From contig NZ_CP015401.2 in the NCBI RefSeq assembly GCF_001688725.2, forward strand, positions 4,286,001 to 4,350,000: DNA of 64,000 nt, in the 5' to 3' direction. Shown here piece by piece: positions 36,076 through 45,469 of this stretch. Both the position numbers and the translations under genes were made by a program. The DNA is from Bacteroides caecimuris (lineage in GTDB: Bacteria; Bacteroidota; Bacteroidia; Bacteroidales; Bacteroidaceae). The notes under the pieces were generated by a model. It searched no databases. It saw nothing but the letters and a program-made list of their open reading frames with translations, and was not told the DNA's origin. Numbering within the stretch: position 1 is the first letter of the stretch; each line of letters begins with the position of its first letter.

Positions 36076-38187
36076 ATGAAGAGAAGAAGATATGTGATTG
36101 GTATATTGTTGTGTGTCACAGCTTTGCTTCAGGCACAGGATTCCGTCAAGCCGTTTGACGAGTTTTTTGTTGCCGGGATGGATAAGATCGACGGTGTGTT
36201 TCCTGTATATGTAGCGGAAAAAGAAATCTATTTGGAAATACCCGAAAAATATATCGGGCGGGAAATTGAAGTCAGTGGACAGATAGACCGAGGGTTTGAT
36301 TTGTTGAATCGTCCGGTTAACGGACTGGGAGTAGTGCGTATTATCTCTTCGGATAAAGCTACAATATGCTTTCAAAAACCGTTTTATACAGAGCGTATTT
36401 TAGATGAAAAAAGCACATATCAGCAATCTTTCTCGTTGTCGAACAGGCAACCTGTCGGTAAAAGCTATCCGGTGGTGGCCTATTCAAAAGAACAGGGAGC
36501 CATTATTCGGATAACAGAGTATCTGACGACTGGCGATGAGTGGTTCAGTTATAATGATAGTTTTATTCGTTCCTTGGTTCCGGAACTGTCGGAAATAATG
36601 AAAATACATCCTTTTAAGGAAGGCGTGTCGTTTACGGTCAGACGCTATCATGGAGTTGAGGCGGAAAGATATATGCTGTCCAGTTCTGCCGTTCTATTGC
36701 CTGAGGGTAGTATGCCTTTGGAAGTCACTTGTGCAGTACGCTTGCTGCCTCTGAAAGAAGATCAGGTCCGCCTGGCAGATTACAGGATACCCTACCGGAC
36801 ATTGAGTTTCAAAGATTACTCGCAGAATCCTTATTGTATGGTAGAAGATTCATTGATTCTTCGTTGGGATATGTCACAACCGCTTACTTTCTATGTGGAT
36901 ACTCTTTTCCCGAAGGAATATTTCCAGGCAGTAAAGGAAGGAGTGGAAGCATGGAATACCGCCTTCCATAAAGCAGGTATTCATGATGCTTTACAAGTGA
37001 GGTATGCAGACCGAAAGATAATTCCGGCAGAACAACGTGCTTTTATATCTTATGATTTGAGAATACCGGGGATCAAAAGTGACTTTATCTATCATCCTCG
37101 TACCGGAGAGATACTTTCATGTCGTCTGAATATCGGACATGGATTCCTAAAAGGAAAATTAGACGACTATCTGTTAAGTTGCGGTGCCTCGGATTCGCGT
37201 ATTCTGGCTGACCGTTATTCTAAAGAAGTGAAAAAAGAATTGTTGCAAAATGAAATAACGGAAGAGACTGGATATCTTTTAGGTTTGCGCAGAAGTTTAT
37301 CGAAAAGTTCGTGTGGAAAGACTTTAAAAGTGGGAGATGATGATTGCCGGATTGTTTATTTTGGCTATCATCCTTTTAAAGGAGACAAAAATTGTTATGA
37401 TGAACGGGAGAAGCTCCGCCAGTGGATAGATCATAATTTACCAGACCACATTCGTTTATTCCAACCATCAGGGAAGGAGAACTCTGATTCTTCATTTTCA
37501 GAAGATTATGCAGTCAAAATATCGGATTTGCAGACTGTAGTGAGTCGGTTGGATAAGATTGTGTATAAGGGGAAGAAATACGACAAAGGGAGTTCGCTCA
37601 CTGATATATACAGAAAGGCTATTCGTCTGTATGGGAGTTATCTGATGGAAATGGCAAAGGTGGTGGGTAGTTCTCAACCGGCAAATGCGCAGCGTCAGGC
37701 AATGCTTGATTTGGACAACTGCTTGTTTCATCCTGTTAAGGAGATGGAATGTGCCTATGTAAAAGAGAATTTGTTGGAAACAAGAAACAATCTTCTGTAT
37801 CCGGAGCTGGCGAAGTTATTCAAACAATTGTTGAGTGTAAAGACAATTTCTGCTCTTCGATTGCAGGCGTTGCAGAGTGACGGGAAGGGGTATGGCGATA
37901 TTGATTTCTTCCGGGATCTTTATAAGGGGTTGTTTAACGATTTTGATCCGCAATCTGCCGTTAGTTATGAACAGATGGATATCCAGCTGATATGTTTGGA
38001 AGCGTGGCTGGAGATTATACAGAAAAATGCTGAACATAACAGTACGGTAAAGCGTTTGAAGGACGAATTGCATAGTCTGTACGATAGGTTGGAGAAGCTT
38101 AGCACAACGCACTCCCAAGTAGAAGTACGTGATATGTATATGCTGTTTTTGCGAAGAATGGACCCATATTTCCGTGCGGTTCCTTGA
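36076..38187 (+). CDS. Metalloprotease paralogue lacking the zinc ligands
   Basis: 703 aa with a signal peptide ending near LLQAQ. Family landmarks are present (ITEYLTTGDEW, TFYVDTLFPKEYFQAVKEGV, HPRTGEILSCRLNIGHG), but the zinc motif reads EETGYLLGLRR (residues 396-406). His1 is changed to Glu, His2 to Tyr and His3 to Arg; the Glu and Gly positions survive. The frame is undisturbed over 2.1 kb, so the protein is apparently maintained without catalysis. It follows the active enzyme by 25 bases and ends the operon. The protein is about 80 aa shorter than its partner. Possible roles are a non-catalytic subunit, binding protein or inhibitor (inference). Confidence 0.82.
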   Translation: MKRRRYVIGILLCVTALLQAQDSVKPFDEFFVAGMDKIDGVFPVYVAEKEIYLEIPEKYIGREIEVSGQIDRGFDLLNRPVNGLGVVRIISSDKATICFQKPFYTERILDEKSTYQQSFSLSNRQPVGKSYPVVAYSKEQGAIIRITEYLTTGDEWFSYNDSFIRSLVPELSEIMKIHPFKEGVSFTVRRYHGVEAERYMLSSSAVLLPEGSMPLEVTCAVRLLPLKEDQVRLADYRIPYRTLSFKDYSQNPYCMVEDSLILRWDMSQPLTFYVDTLFPKEYFQAVKEGVEAWNTAFHKAGIHDALQVRYADRKIIPAEQRAFISYDLRIPGIKSDFIYHPRTGEILSCRLNIGHGFLKGKLDDYLLSCGASDSRILADRYSKEVKKELLQNEITEETGYLLGLRRSLSKSSCGKTLKVGDDDCRIVYFGYHPFKGDKNCYDEREKLRQWIDHNLPDHIRLFQPSGKENSDSSFSEDYAVKISDLQTVVSRLDKIVYKGKKYDKGSSLTDIYRKAIRLYGSYLMEMAKVVGSSQPANAQRQAMLDLDNCLFHPVKEMECAYVKENLLETRNNLLYPELAKLFKQLLSVKTISALRLQALQSDGKGYGDIDFFRDLYKGLFNDFDPQSAVSYEQMDIQLICLEAWLEIIQKNAEHNSTVKRLKDELHSLYDRLEKLSTTHSQVEVRDMYMLFLRRMDPYFRAVP

Positions 38188-38387
38188 GTGGCGTTAGAGT
38201 CATAATTTGTTTGGGGTGATGAAAAAATGGTCGTACAGATAGAATAACCTATAAGTTTTGGGTTATCTTTGTGCGCGACTAATTGGAGAAATTAGTAGAC
38301 AAAGTGAGCAGTTTAATTTTGCAGTATTGACTAGAAATGGTTGGTTGATAAAGTATGTAAATTGTAAATGATAAAATTAGAAGTAAT

Positions 38388-39161
38388 ATGACTATTATTT
38401 TTCCTTCACCCATCTTCGGCCCTATTCATTCCCGCCGTTTGGGCGTTTCTTTGGGAATCAATTTATTGCCGGACGACGGTAAGGTTTGTTCATTCGACTG
38501 CATTTATTGTGAGTGTGGTTTCAATGCCGAACGTCGTACGAAGAAACTTCTTCCTACCCGTGAAGAAGTCCGCACAGCTCTCGAAGAGAAACTAAAAGAT
38601 ATGCAGGCCAATGGTCCCGCCCCCGATGTATTGACATTTGCCGGAAACGGTGAACCGACTGCGCATCCCCATTTCCCGGAAATCATAGAAGATACACTTG
38701 CGCTTCGCGACAAGTATTTCCCAAAAGCGAAAGTAAGCGTATTGAGTAACTCTACATTTATCGACCGTCCTGCCGTATTCGAAGCACTGAACAAGATAGA
38801 TAACAATATCCTGAAACTGGATACGGTGGATGAAGAATACATTCATCTGTTGGACCGTCCTAACGGAAAATATTCTGTTAAGAAGATCATCGAAAGAATG
38901 AAAGAGTTCGAAGGAAACTGCATCGTACAAACGATGTTCCTGAAAGGAAGTTATCAGGGAAAAGATGTAGATAATACATCTGATAAGTATGTGCTCCCCT
39001 GGATAGAAGCAGTGAAAGAAATCGCTCCCCGTCAAGTGATGATTTATACGATCGACCGGGAGACTCCCGACCATAATTTGCAGAAAGCTACGCATGAAGA
39101 GTTAGACCGTATTGTGGCTTTATTGGAAAAGGAAGGTATTCCGGCAACAGCTTCTTATTAA
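38388..39161 (+). CDS. Radical SAM protein
   Basis: 257 aa. The cluster motif CSFDCIYCECG (CxxxCxxC) lies near residue 32, preceded by FGPIHSRRLGVSLGINLLP, which is typical of a Bacteroidetes radical SAM group annotated as wyosine-base-type or pyruvate-formate-lyase-activating-like. TFAGNGEPTAHP carries the SAM-binding GNGEP motif. The substrate cannot be inferred, and no partner protein is adjacent. TATCTTTG at 38264-38271 is a possible -7 element, which would leave a leader of about 110 bases. A hairpin terminator follows. Confidence 0.88.
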   Translation: MTIIFPSPIFGPIHSRRLGVSLGINLLPDDGKVCSFDCIYCECGFNAERRTKKLLPTREEVRTALEEKLKDMQANGPAPDVLTFAGNGEPTAHPHFPEIIEDTLALRDKYFPKAKVSVLSNSTFIDRPAVFEALNKIDNNILKLDTVDEEYIHLLDRPNGKYSVKKIIERMKEFEGNCIVQTMFLKGSYQGKDVDNTSDKYVLPWIEAVKEIAPRQVMIYTIDRETPDHNLQKATHEELDRIVALLEKEGIPATASY

Positions 39162-39222
39162 AATATAATTCAAACAGGGATATATTTCTAATAGATAATA
39201 CGTAAGAGAGTTAATATAAGAG

Positions 39223-39278
39223 GGCGAACTAATAGAATTCAGAAGTGTCATACTTCCTATTCTATTGCTCGCCTTTTT
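39223..39278 (+). terminator. Terminator of the radical SAM gene
   Basis: An imperfect stem pairs GGCGA..AATAGAA (39223-39237) with TTCTATT..TCGCC (39260-39273) and is followed by five T residues. Confidence 0.65.
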
Positions 39279-39321
39279 ATTGGCTTCATGAGCTGTTTCA
39301 GCCTATTCTGACAAGGGTATA

Positions 39322-39405
39322 TTCTCACTGCGATGAGAAAAAGTTCTCATTGCAGTGAGAGTTTTTTCTCATTATAATGAGTATTTTTTCTCATCGCAGT
39401 GAGAA
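39322..39405. repeat. Second array of 22-bp phased palindromic units
   Basis: Four units of TTCTCA-N6-TGAGAA or a near match begin at 39322, 39344, 39366 and 39388, exactly 22 bases apart and separated by 4 bases. The first and last are perfect in the outer six bases. The array ends in TGCTTGAGAAA, which resembles the end of the array at 13201 (TGCTTTGAGAAA). The central six bases differ among units, but CTGCGA, TTGCAG and TCGCAG are related. Confidence 0.9.
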
Positions 39406-39533
39406 TGCTTGAGAAATTGTACTTTCCTGATAATGGTTCCTAACATTTGAAGAAAAACTCAATATTGTAAGCAAAGTCAAGAGCGGTCAGCCGATTAATA
39501 CCTTTTTGACTGTTCGGTTTCTTATATGAAAGG

Positions 39534-39652
39534 CTAGCTTCCTTTCTTCACATAATCTTTCGGCAATATCCCGAACTGCTTCCAAAAGCAACGGGCAAAG
39601 TACGAAGGATTATTGAATCCTACAATGAAACAAACCTTATTGATCCGGTATT
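39534..39652 (-). pseudogene. C-terminal remnant of a hybrid two-component (AraC-type) gene
   Basis: The minus strand reads a frame ending CFIVGFNNPSYFARC followed by KQFGILPKDYVKKGS and a TAG. This is the last helix-turn-helix of an AraC domain. It matches 41095-41207 at about 92 percent by hand count. Nothing of the rest of the gene is present. It is either a diverged duplicate of the 3' end of the neighbouring hybrid sensor gene or the tail of a deleted paralogue. Confidence 0.8.
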
Positions 39653-39716
39653 TACGCCAAGTGTTATCTGCAAAACGTACTTTATAAAGAACACTCCTCC
39701 TAGCTTAAATAGCATA

Positions 39717-39772
39717 TTTACCTAATTATGTTTCCTGTAAATACTCATTTTACCGAAACATAGTTAGGTAAA
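39717..39772. promoter_or_regulatory. 18-bp inverted repeat upstream of the DUF4143 ATPase
   Basis: 39717-39734 and 39755-39772 are inverted repeats matching at 17 of 18 positions, with an inner short pair (GTAAAT/ATTTTAC) in the 20-base spacer. The structure ends 15 bases before TATATTTG (39787-39794) and 58 bases before the start codon, so it sits where an operator would lie. It could equally be the end of a mobile segment. Confidence 0.6.
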
Positions 39773-39829
39773 CAAAATAAAGTTCTTATATTTGCATGAA
39801 TTGAAGGTTATTAAAAAACTGATTTTGGT

Positions 39830-41107
39830 ATGGAAAAGACTCTGATACGCCAGAATGCCCAATGGAATGGCAAAATGTTTGATCACTTGTGTCCGAGAGA
39901 CATCATGGACAATCTTCTGAAAAAGAAAACGATGCGTCATGTCCAGATACTGACTGGTGTACGTCGTTGTGGCAAATCTACTGTCTTCAAACTATTAATT
40001 AATGACCTGTTGCAATCAGGAGCGAGCGGTAAGTCGATTCTTGTACTTAATTTGGATGATCCGCAGTTCATTCCATTTTGGGATGATTCCTCCAAATTAT
40101 TCGGCGTGATTGAAAATGCAGAACGTCTGACGGGAGAGAAAGTGAAATACCTGTTTTTGGATGAAGTAGAACATTTATGTGATTGGGAGATATTCATAAA
40201 GAGTGCTTATGACACTGAGATATTTGAAAAGATATATATTACGGGGTCTAACTCGCAATTGTTACAGAACCGTTTTTCCGCCTTGTTGTCCGGTCGTTAT
40301 TTCGAGAATGAAGTGCGTCCGTTTTCTGTTCGGGAAGTTTTTCGTTCGCAAGGAATAACGACTTTGCTTGATTGTTATACCCAAACACCGAAAGTTCTGC
40401 GTATCATGGACAATGTCCTTTCTACAGGTTGTTTTCCTGAAATCGTATTGGGTGATGCTGATGAGGACATCAAACAGGAATTATTGAAAAGCTATTTCGA
40501 ATCCATTGTGCAGAAGGATTGCATCGTTTATAGTGGCATACGTGACACCCATTTGTTCTTTCGTCTGGTCAATTACTTGATGCAGAATATGGGGAGCCGT
40601 TTTTCTATACCGGCTGTGGGTAAGGCACTGAAAAGCAATGAAAATACAGTTGCGTCCTATCTCAACTTTTTGTGTGACAGTTATATTTGCGTCGATGTAC
40701 GTAACTTTTCTTATTCTTTGAAAGAGACTTCCCGTTCCCAGCATAAGTGTTATTTCATTGACAATGGTTTGGTTTCAGCCAATGTCTTTCGTTATTCTCC
40801 GCAAAGTGGTAGTGCCTTAGAGAATCTTGTTTATAATGAGCTGAGAAATAAAGGGTATATGAATATTTCATTCGACAATAGTAAGACGGAATGTGATTTT
40901 TTGGCATATAAAAACGGGAAAGCTTATGGCTTTCAGGTTTGCTATGAACTGAATGACATGAACCTGAAACGTGAACTGTACGGATTCGAACTGGAAAATG
41001 TGATGCTCGAAAAGAAGATACTGCTTACTTACAACCAGAAGGAAACTTATGGGGATATTGAAGTTGTTCCCTTTTGGGAATGGGTTATGTCACCACCTTT
41101 CACATAA
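39830..41107 (+). CDS. AAA_14/DUF4143 ATPase
   Basis: 425 aa, cytoplasmic. The P-loop GVRRCGKST lies near residue 43, Walker B is YLFLDEVEH, and ITGSNSQLL is a sensor-1 type strand. The C-terminal half is a DUF4143 domain (GSALENLVYNELRNKGY, then a nuclease-like CDFLAYKNGKAYGFQVCYEL). The family is abundant in Bacteroides and of unknown function. The last four codons and the stop overlap, antisense, the 3' end of the decayed hybrid sensor gene, so its natural C-terminus was probably replaced. Copies of that 3' end lie on both sides of the gene. Confidence 0.88.
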   Translation: MEKTLIRQNAQWNGKMFDHLCPRDIMDNLLKKKTMRHVQILTGVRRCGKSTVFKLLINDLLQSGASGKSILVLNLDDPQFIPFWDDSSKLFGVIENAERLTGEKVKYLFLDEVEHLCDWEIFIKSAYDTEIFEKIYITGSNSQLLQNRFSALLSGRYFENEVRPFSVREVFRSQGITTLLDCYTQTPKVLRIMDNVLSTGCFPEIVLGDADEDIKQELLKSYFESIVQKDCIVYSGIRDTHLFFRLVNYLMQNMGSRFSIPAVGKALKSNENTVASYLNFLCDSYICVDVRNFSYSLKETSRSQHKCYFIDNGLVSANVFRYSPQSGSALENLVYNELRNKGYMNISFDNSKTECDFLAYKNGKAYGFQVCYELNDMNLKRELYGFELENVMLEKKILLTYNQKETYGDIEVVPFWEWVMSPPFT

Positions 41108-43643
41108 TCTTTCGGCAATATTCCGAACTGTTTCTGAAAGCAACGGGCGAAGTACGAAGGATTATTGAATCCTACAATGAAACAAACCTCATTGATCCGG
41201 TATTCCCCTTCCCGCAAAAGTTCTCCCGCAGTTTTGAGCCGTATCAACCGGATATAATCATTGGGTGGCATTCCGGTCAGTCCTTTTAATTTGCGTTGTA
41301 AATTGGAACGGCTGATAGCCATTTCTTCCGCCATCTTGTCGATGGTAAATTCTTCATTGGTGAAATTGCGGGTAATGATTTCATTGATTGTGTTCAGCCA
41401 TTTCACGTCTGTTTTGTTCATTAATGTCTGGTCGTATGACATATTCGGAACGGTTGTAAAGTGGTTGAACAGCATGCGTCGGTTTTCAAGCAGATTACAA
41501 CGCTTCCTTGCCATTGGAGGCTGTATGGATGGTATAGGTATTTCCCAGATTCTTAGCTAGAAACTCCAGCATATCCGTCGTGTCTTCCACTACCAGAAGA
41601 GAGTAACCGGCGGGTTCGCCTTCTTCTTCCAAAGCGGGAACCTTGTCGGGCATGGAAGTAATGGAGGGGCTGACAGAGATGCTTTTCTCCAAATACGGAA
41701 TTTCCACACATACCTCGCACCCTTCCGTATAGCCGGGATTGATATAAACCTTTCCTTTATGCTTTTCCACCAACAATTTGACGAGACTCAATCCGATTCC
41801 TACTCCCGAACCGTTGTTTCCTGTGTTTCCCACTTGATAAAACGGTTCGAAAACCTTGCTGCATTCCTCTTGCGGAATACCCGGACCGTCGTCGCGTACA
41901 CACAAGGAGAGCGTACGCCCTTCTGCAGACAGATGTTCGTCCAAAATCACCATAATGCGGGTGCGGGCATATTTCATGGCATTCGTCAGCAAGTTGCTGA
42001 TAATTTTAGTCAGCGCCTCCTGGTCTACATTATATTGCAGATGTTCTTTCGGCAGGGAGACACTGAAAGAGATTCCGGTCAGGGAGATGGCACGGAAACG
42101 GTCGATGATGTCCTCTATCATCCGGTTGATATCCACTTCATTGAATGAAAGCGTATAACCTTCCTTGTCCACTTTGCGGAAGTCGAGCAATTGTTTGATA
42201 AGCTCCATCAGCCGATTGGTACTCTTTTGTATCACAGACAGGTTGCTTTCCACTTCACTGTTCCATTCATGTGTTTCCAAAATCGCTTCCAGCGGAGCTT
42301 TGATAAGACTAACCGGAGTCTTGATTTCATGTGCTACTTGGGTGAAGAATGTAATTTTCGACTGGAACAATTCCTGATTCTTGATTTGTTCCATCTCTTT
42401 CATCTTTCTTGCTTTCACACGGAAAGTATATTCACCCGGAGGCAGGTTGAGAAAAGATACGTTATGTTTATCCGTATATATCCATTCTTTGTGAATACCG
42501 TCCAGTTTGTAGGCATATAAATTCTTGCTGGGGCTTGCCAGCCACATGTCCCCATGTTGGTCTTCAACCATATCGTAGATAAAGATATGGCTTAAAGGTT
42601 CCAATGTCCGGAAAGAGTCACTTTCCGGGTCATACCGACAGAATCCGGAAAGCGTTCCCAGATAAATGCTGCCATCCTTCGTTTGATAGATAGAGTAGAT
42701 ATGGTCGTTAGGAATTGAATGTAGGTTTGCGCGGTTATGGCGATAGTTTTTCATTTTTCCCGTTTGAGTATCCAAGATATATAATCCCCGTGAGAAACTG
42801 CCAATCCACAATTTTCCTTCATTGTAGAGCAGTGCATGGATATTATGATAACCGATATTAGGGTTACTGCTTTTCAACAGATGGTTTTTGAACTTCTTCG
42901 TGCGGGGATCAAAGAGATTCAGTCCCCCGTCTTCGGTAGCAATCCAGATGTTACCGTCGGGATCTTCGCAGAATTGGCTGATTACATTTCCCGAAAGAGA
43001 ATTTTCCGTACCATTGGGATAATACCACTCGATATCCTTATGCTTGGGAGACAGGTAACTCACTCCACTGAAATAAGTCCCGATCCAGATTCCCCCTTCC
43101 CTATCCTGATAACAGGCATAGATACTTTCTTTATTTTGTTCGTCGTCGGTAGGCAGACATTCTCCTGTCGTGGTGTTGAATGTATAAAGTCCGTCGTCGG
43201 AGCCGAGATAGAAAGAGTTGGCCGTCCGTTGAAACAAGGTGCGGATGCGCGGAATGGTAAGCGTGTCCCCTTCTCCGAAGTAATAGCGGAATTGCCCTGT
43301 CTCCTTATTGAACCGTGCCAGTCCCCCGTACCATGTACCCGCCCATAATACTCCCTGCGAACTTTCCATCAAAGAGATAATCTCGTTGCAGGCAGGACGT
43401 CCGAAAGAAGTGCCCTCGGATATATATCCTGTGAAGTTGTCCGTAGTTGGTGAACTTGATGCCGTTGAAACGATTCAGCCCGTCCTGCGTTGCAAACCAC
43501 ATATATCCGATGCTATCCTGAAGGATGCTCCGGACACAGTTGCCCGATAACCCCGATCTAACGTCATATTTCTTGTAGATATTGGCGAAGACCAGAGAAA
43601 CCGATGCCAACAATATACATATGGATAAGATGGATCGTTTCAT
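41047..43643 (-). pseudogene. Hybrid two-component system sensor/regulator, heavily decayed
   Basis: The start (43643) encodes a signal peptide and the first propeller motif (WFATQDGLNRFNGIKF). Near 43440 the frame shifts and continues in 41495-43372. Several propeller repeats are present, but the Y_Y_Y domain (LPPGEYTFRVKA) passes directly into MKEMEQIKNQELFQSK, so the transmembrane helix and linker are missing. Histidine kinase motifs follow (VAHEIKTPVSLIKAP, LCVRDDGPGIP). The receiver stops after LLVVEDTTDMLEFLAKNLG at a TAA, with its Asp-bearing core deleted. The AraC domain resumes in another frame (41047-41514) and loses its normal stop. At least four independent lesions make function impossible. 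The intact relative at 50761 shows the expected layout. Confidence 0.9.
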
Positions 43644-43663
43644 AGTTTCCTTTCTTTATATCC

Positions 43664-43741
43664 CCTGTTTGCAAGAGCTATATATCCTGCGTATTGGATC
43701 TATATACCCAACAGATTGGATCTATAGCTCCTGTAAACAGG
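43664..43741. terminator. 24-bp-arm hairpin between esterase and the decayed sensor gene
   Basis: 43664-43687 and 43718-43741 are inverted repeats matching at 21 of 24 positions. The loop contains TTGGATCTATATACCCAA. It lies 26 bases beyond the esterase stop and so can terminate that gene. A related structure with TTGGAACTATATGCCCAA in its loop lies at 47363-47422. Confidence 0.7.
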
Positions 43742-43766
43742 GTAATTACCTCCTTTGTAGAAGTTT

Positions 43767-45200
43767 TTATTTCACGTCGTTCCACGTATCTGTGCGGAAT
43801 GGGAAAGCACTCAATCCGAAAGTATTCCGCAGCGTGATATTTCCCACATAATTACGGAAAGCATAGCGCACGGCAACCGGTTGGGCTACCTCTTCACTCC
43901 ACACTTCTACTGTGTTGGTACGTCCTACAATCTTTGCTTTCGCCGGATAGAACTTCTTGTCTGCTCCCGCAATCTCAAATCCTTCCAGTTCGGAGAAAGT
44001 AGGGAACAACCCCGCAGGTGCATTATCGAATGTCACTATGGCCTTTTTGTCCGCATAGTCCACTTTGGTCATCGTCGGACCGTTGGATGGTAACCGGCGG
44101 ATACCGTATGTTTTAGTCAATGCAAGTGTAGCCAACCGAAGTCCCACTACATCCTTCTGTGGCGGATGGATGCAAAATTCATCACCAATATCCGTAGTGG
44201 GCACCATGCCCGAATTAGGAATTGTTTTCAGTGCTTCCATCTGTGCTTCACGCAATAAAGCAGCCCCCGTATTGCTGCTGTTTTCATATTTGTAAGGAGC
44301 GATCTGCACATAATAGAAAGGCATATCGGGAGCCTCCCATACATTTCTCCATAGCTGCACCATAGCAGTCATCATCGGAGCATAGAATTGATAGTTGGAT
44401 ATATTCGATTCTCCCTGATACCAAAGGAAACCGCGTGCCGTGAAGTTCTTAACAGGCCATAACATCGAGTTGTACAGACATTCCAAACGCTGGTGCACCC
44501 CTCTTTTAGGATTTTTGGCAGCTTCAATGTTCATACCTTCCACGGTTTTCAATGTCGGTTCATCCATCCATGCTTCAATCGCCGAACCTCCCCAACTGTT
44601 GATAACCAGTCCTACCGGGAGATGGAGACTTTCAGTCAGTTGGCGGGCAAAGAAATAGGCAGCGGCACTGCAATCAATGCTCGTTTCGGGTGACGATACT
44701 TCCCATTTTCTTTTCTCGAAATCCGTGCGGCGTTCTGTATCATTGGTTCTCGGTACGGTAATAAAACGAATACGGTCGCGATAATTTCCCGAGTTCAGCA
44801 GCGTTTCAAGTGAGTGGTCAATGGGTTGTGCTGCATTTCCCATCATACGCATTTCCATGTTCGACTGTCCGGAGCAGATCCACACCTCCCCTATCAGTAT
44901 ATCCGAGAGAGTGACCGGAGTGCCGTCACTGATCGTAATAGAATAAGGAGTATATCCTCCTTCGGGAGTGTTTACTTTCACCAGCCAGGCCCCGTCTTTA
45001 TCCGTAGATGCCTGATAAGTCCGGTTGTTCCACGAAGTGGTGACAGTTACTTTTTTGCCGTCCGCCCACCCCCATAACTTAACGGAACTGTTCTGTTGAA
45101 GTACCATGTGATCTCCCATCATTGCAGGGAGTTTTACTTTGCCTTGTGCAATCGACAGGAATAAAAGTGATAAAATAAGAAGTAGAAAATGTTTTTTCAT
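43767..45200 (-). CDS. Sialate O-acetylesterase family enzyme
   Basis: 477 aa with a signal peptide ending near IAQGK, probably periplasmic. The N-terminal beta domain (PAMMGDHMVLQQNSSVKLWGWA) is typical of the family. The catalytic block GEVWICSGQSNMEM carries the nucleophile Ser110 of the SGNH/SASA hydrolase fold, with the WYQGESN block further on and the Asp/His region VGLRLA in the C-terminal part. It removes acetyl groups from sialic acids or from acetylated plant glycans. No sialidase or SusC/SusD is adjacent; its downstream neighbour is the dead hybrid sensor. Confidence 0.9.
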   Translation of the reverse strand: MKKHFLLLILSLLFLSIAQGKVKLPAMMGDHMVLQQNSSVKLWGWADGKKVTVTTSWNNRTYQASTDKDGAWLVKVNTPEGGYTPYSITISDGTPVTLSDILIGEVWICSGQSNMEMRMMGNAAQPIDHSLETLLNSGNYRDRIRFITVPRTNDTERRTDFEKRKWEVSSPETSIDCSAAAYFFARQLTESLHLPVGLVINSWGGSAIEAWMDEPTLKTVEGMNIEAAKNPKRGVHQRLECLYNSMLWPVKNFTARGFLWYQGESNISNYQFYAPMMTAMVQLWRNVWEAPDMPFYYVQIAPYKYENSSNTGAALLREAQMEALKTIPNSGMVPTTDIGDEFCIHPPQKDVVGLRLATLALTKTYGIRRLPSNGPTMTKVDYADKKAIVTFDNAPAGLFPTFSELEGFEIAGADKKFYPAKAKIVGRTNTVEVWSEEVAQPVAVRYAFRNYVGNITLRNTFGLSAFPFRTDTWNDVK

Positions 45201-45397
45201 ACTGTTTTTATTAGATATTCGACGAATAATTATTAGGTATCAGGCAAAAATACAATGAATTTTTAAATATGGAATAAAACTATTTAGTCATTTTCTGATA
45301 AAAGCTAGTCGAAATCTTATCTATTGCTTCTTGCAGTATTCATTATGAATTCCTGCCGGAAGAGTATCAGGGCAGAGAACATTTTTAAAATCAATTG

Positions 45398-45429
45398 TTT
45401 GTGAAAGTAGCGGAAAGAGCGTATCTTTG
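45398..45429 (+). promoter_or_regulatory. Bacteroides-type promoter of the second ATPase/nuclease gene
   Basis: TTTG (45398-45401) and TATCTTTG (45422-45429) are 20 bases apart. The start codon follows 40 bases later, the same geometry as for the paralogue at 8439. Confidence 0.8.
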
Positions 45430-45469
45430 TTTGCACTGATAAAAAGTAAACTCATAAATACACCAGATT

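Larger units (their letters stand above)
39162..39829. other. 668-bp intergenic region holding terminator, 22-bp array, gene remnant and operator-like palindrome
   Basis: From left to right it contains the radical SAM terminator (39223-39278), the palindrome array (39322-39405), about 130 bases without a recognised feature, the C-terminal remnant of a hybrid two-component gene (39534-39652), an inverted repeat (39717-39772) and TATATTTG (39787-39794), a -7 element for the ATPase gene. Confidence 0.75.
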
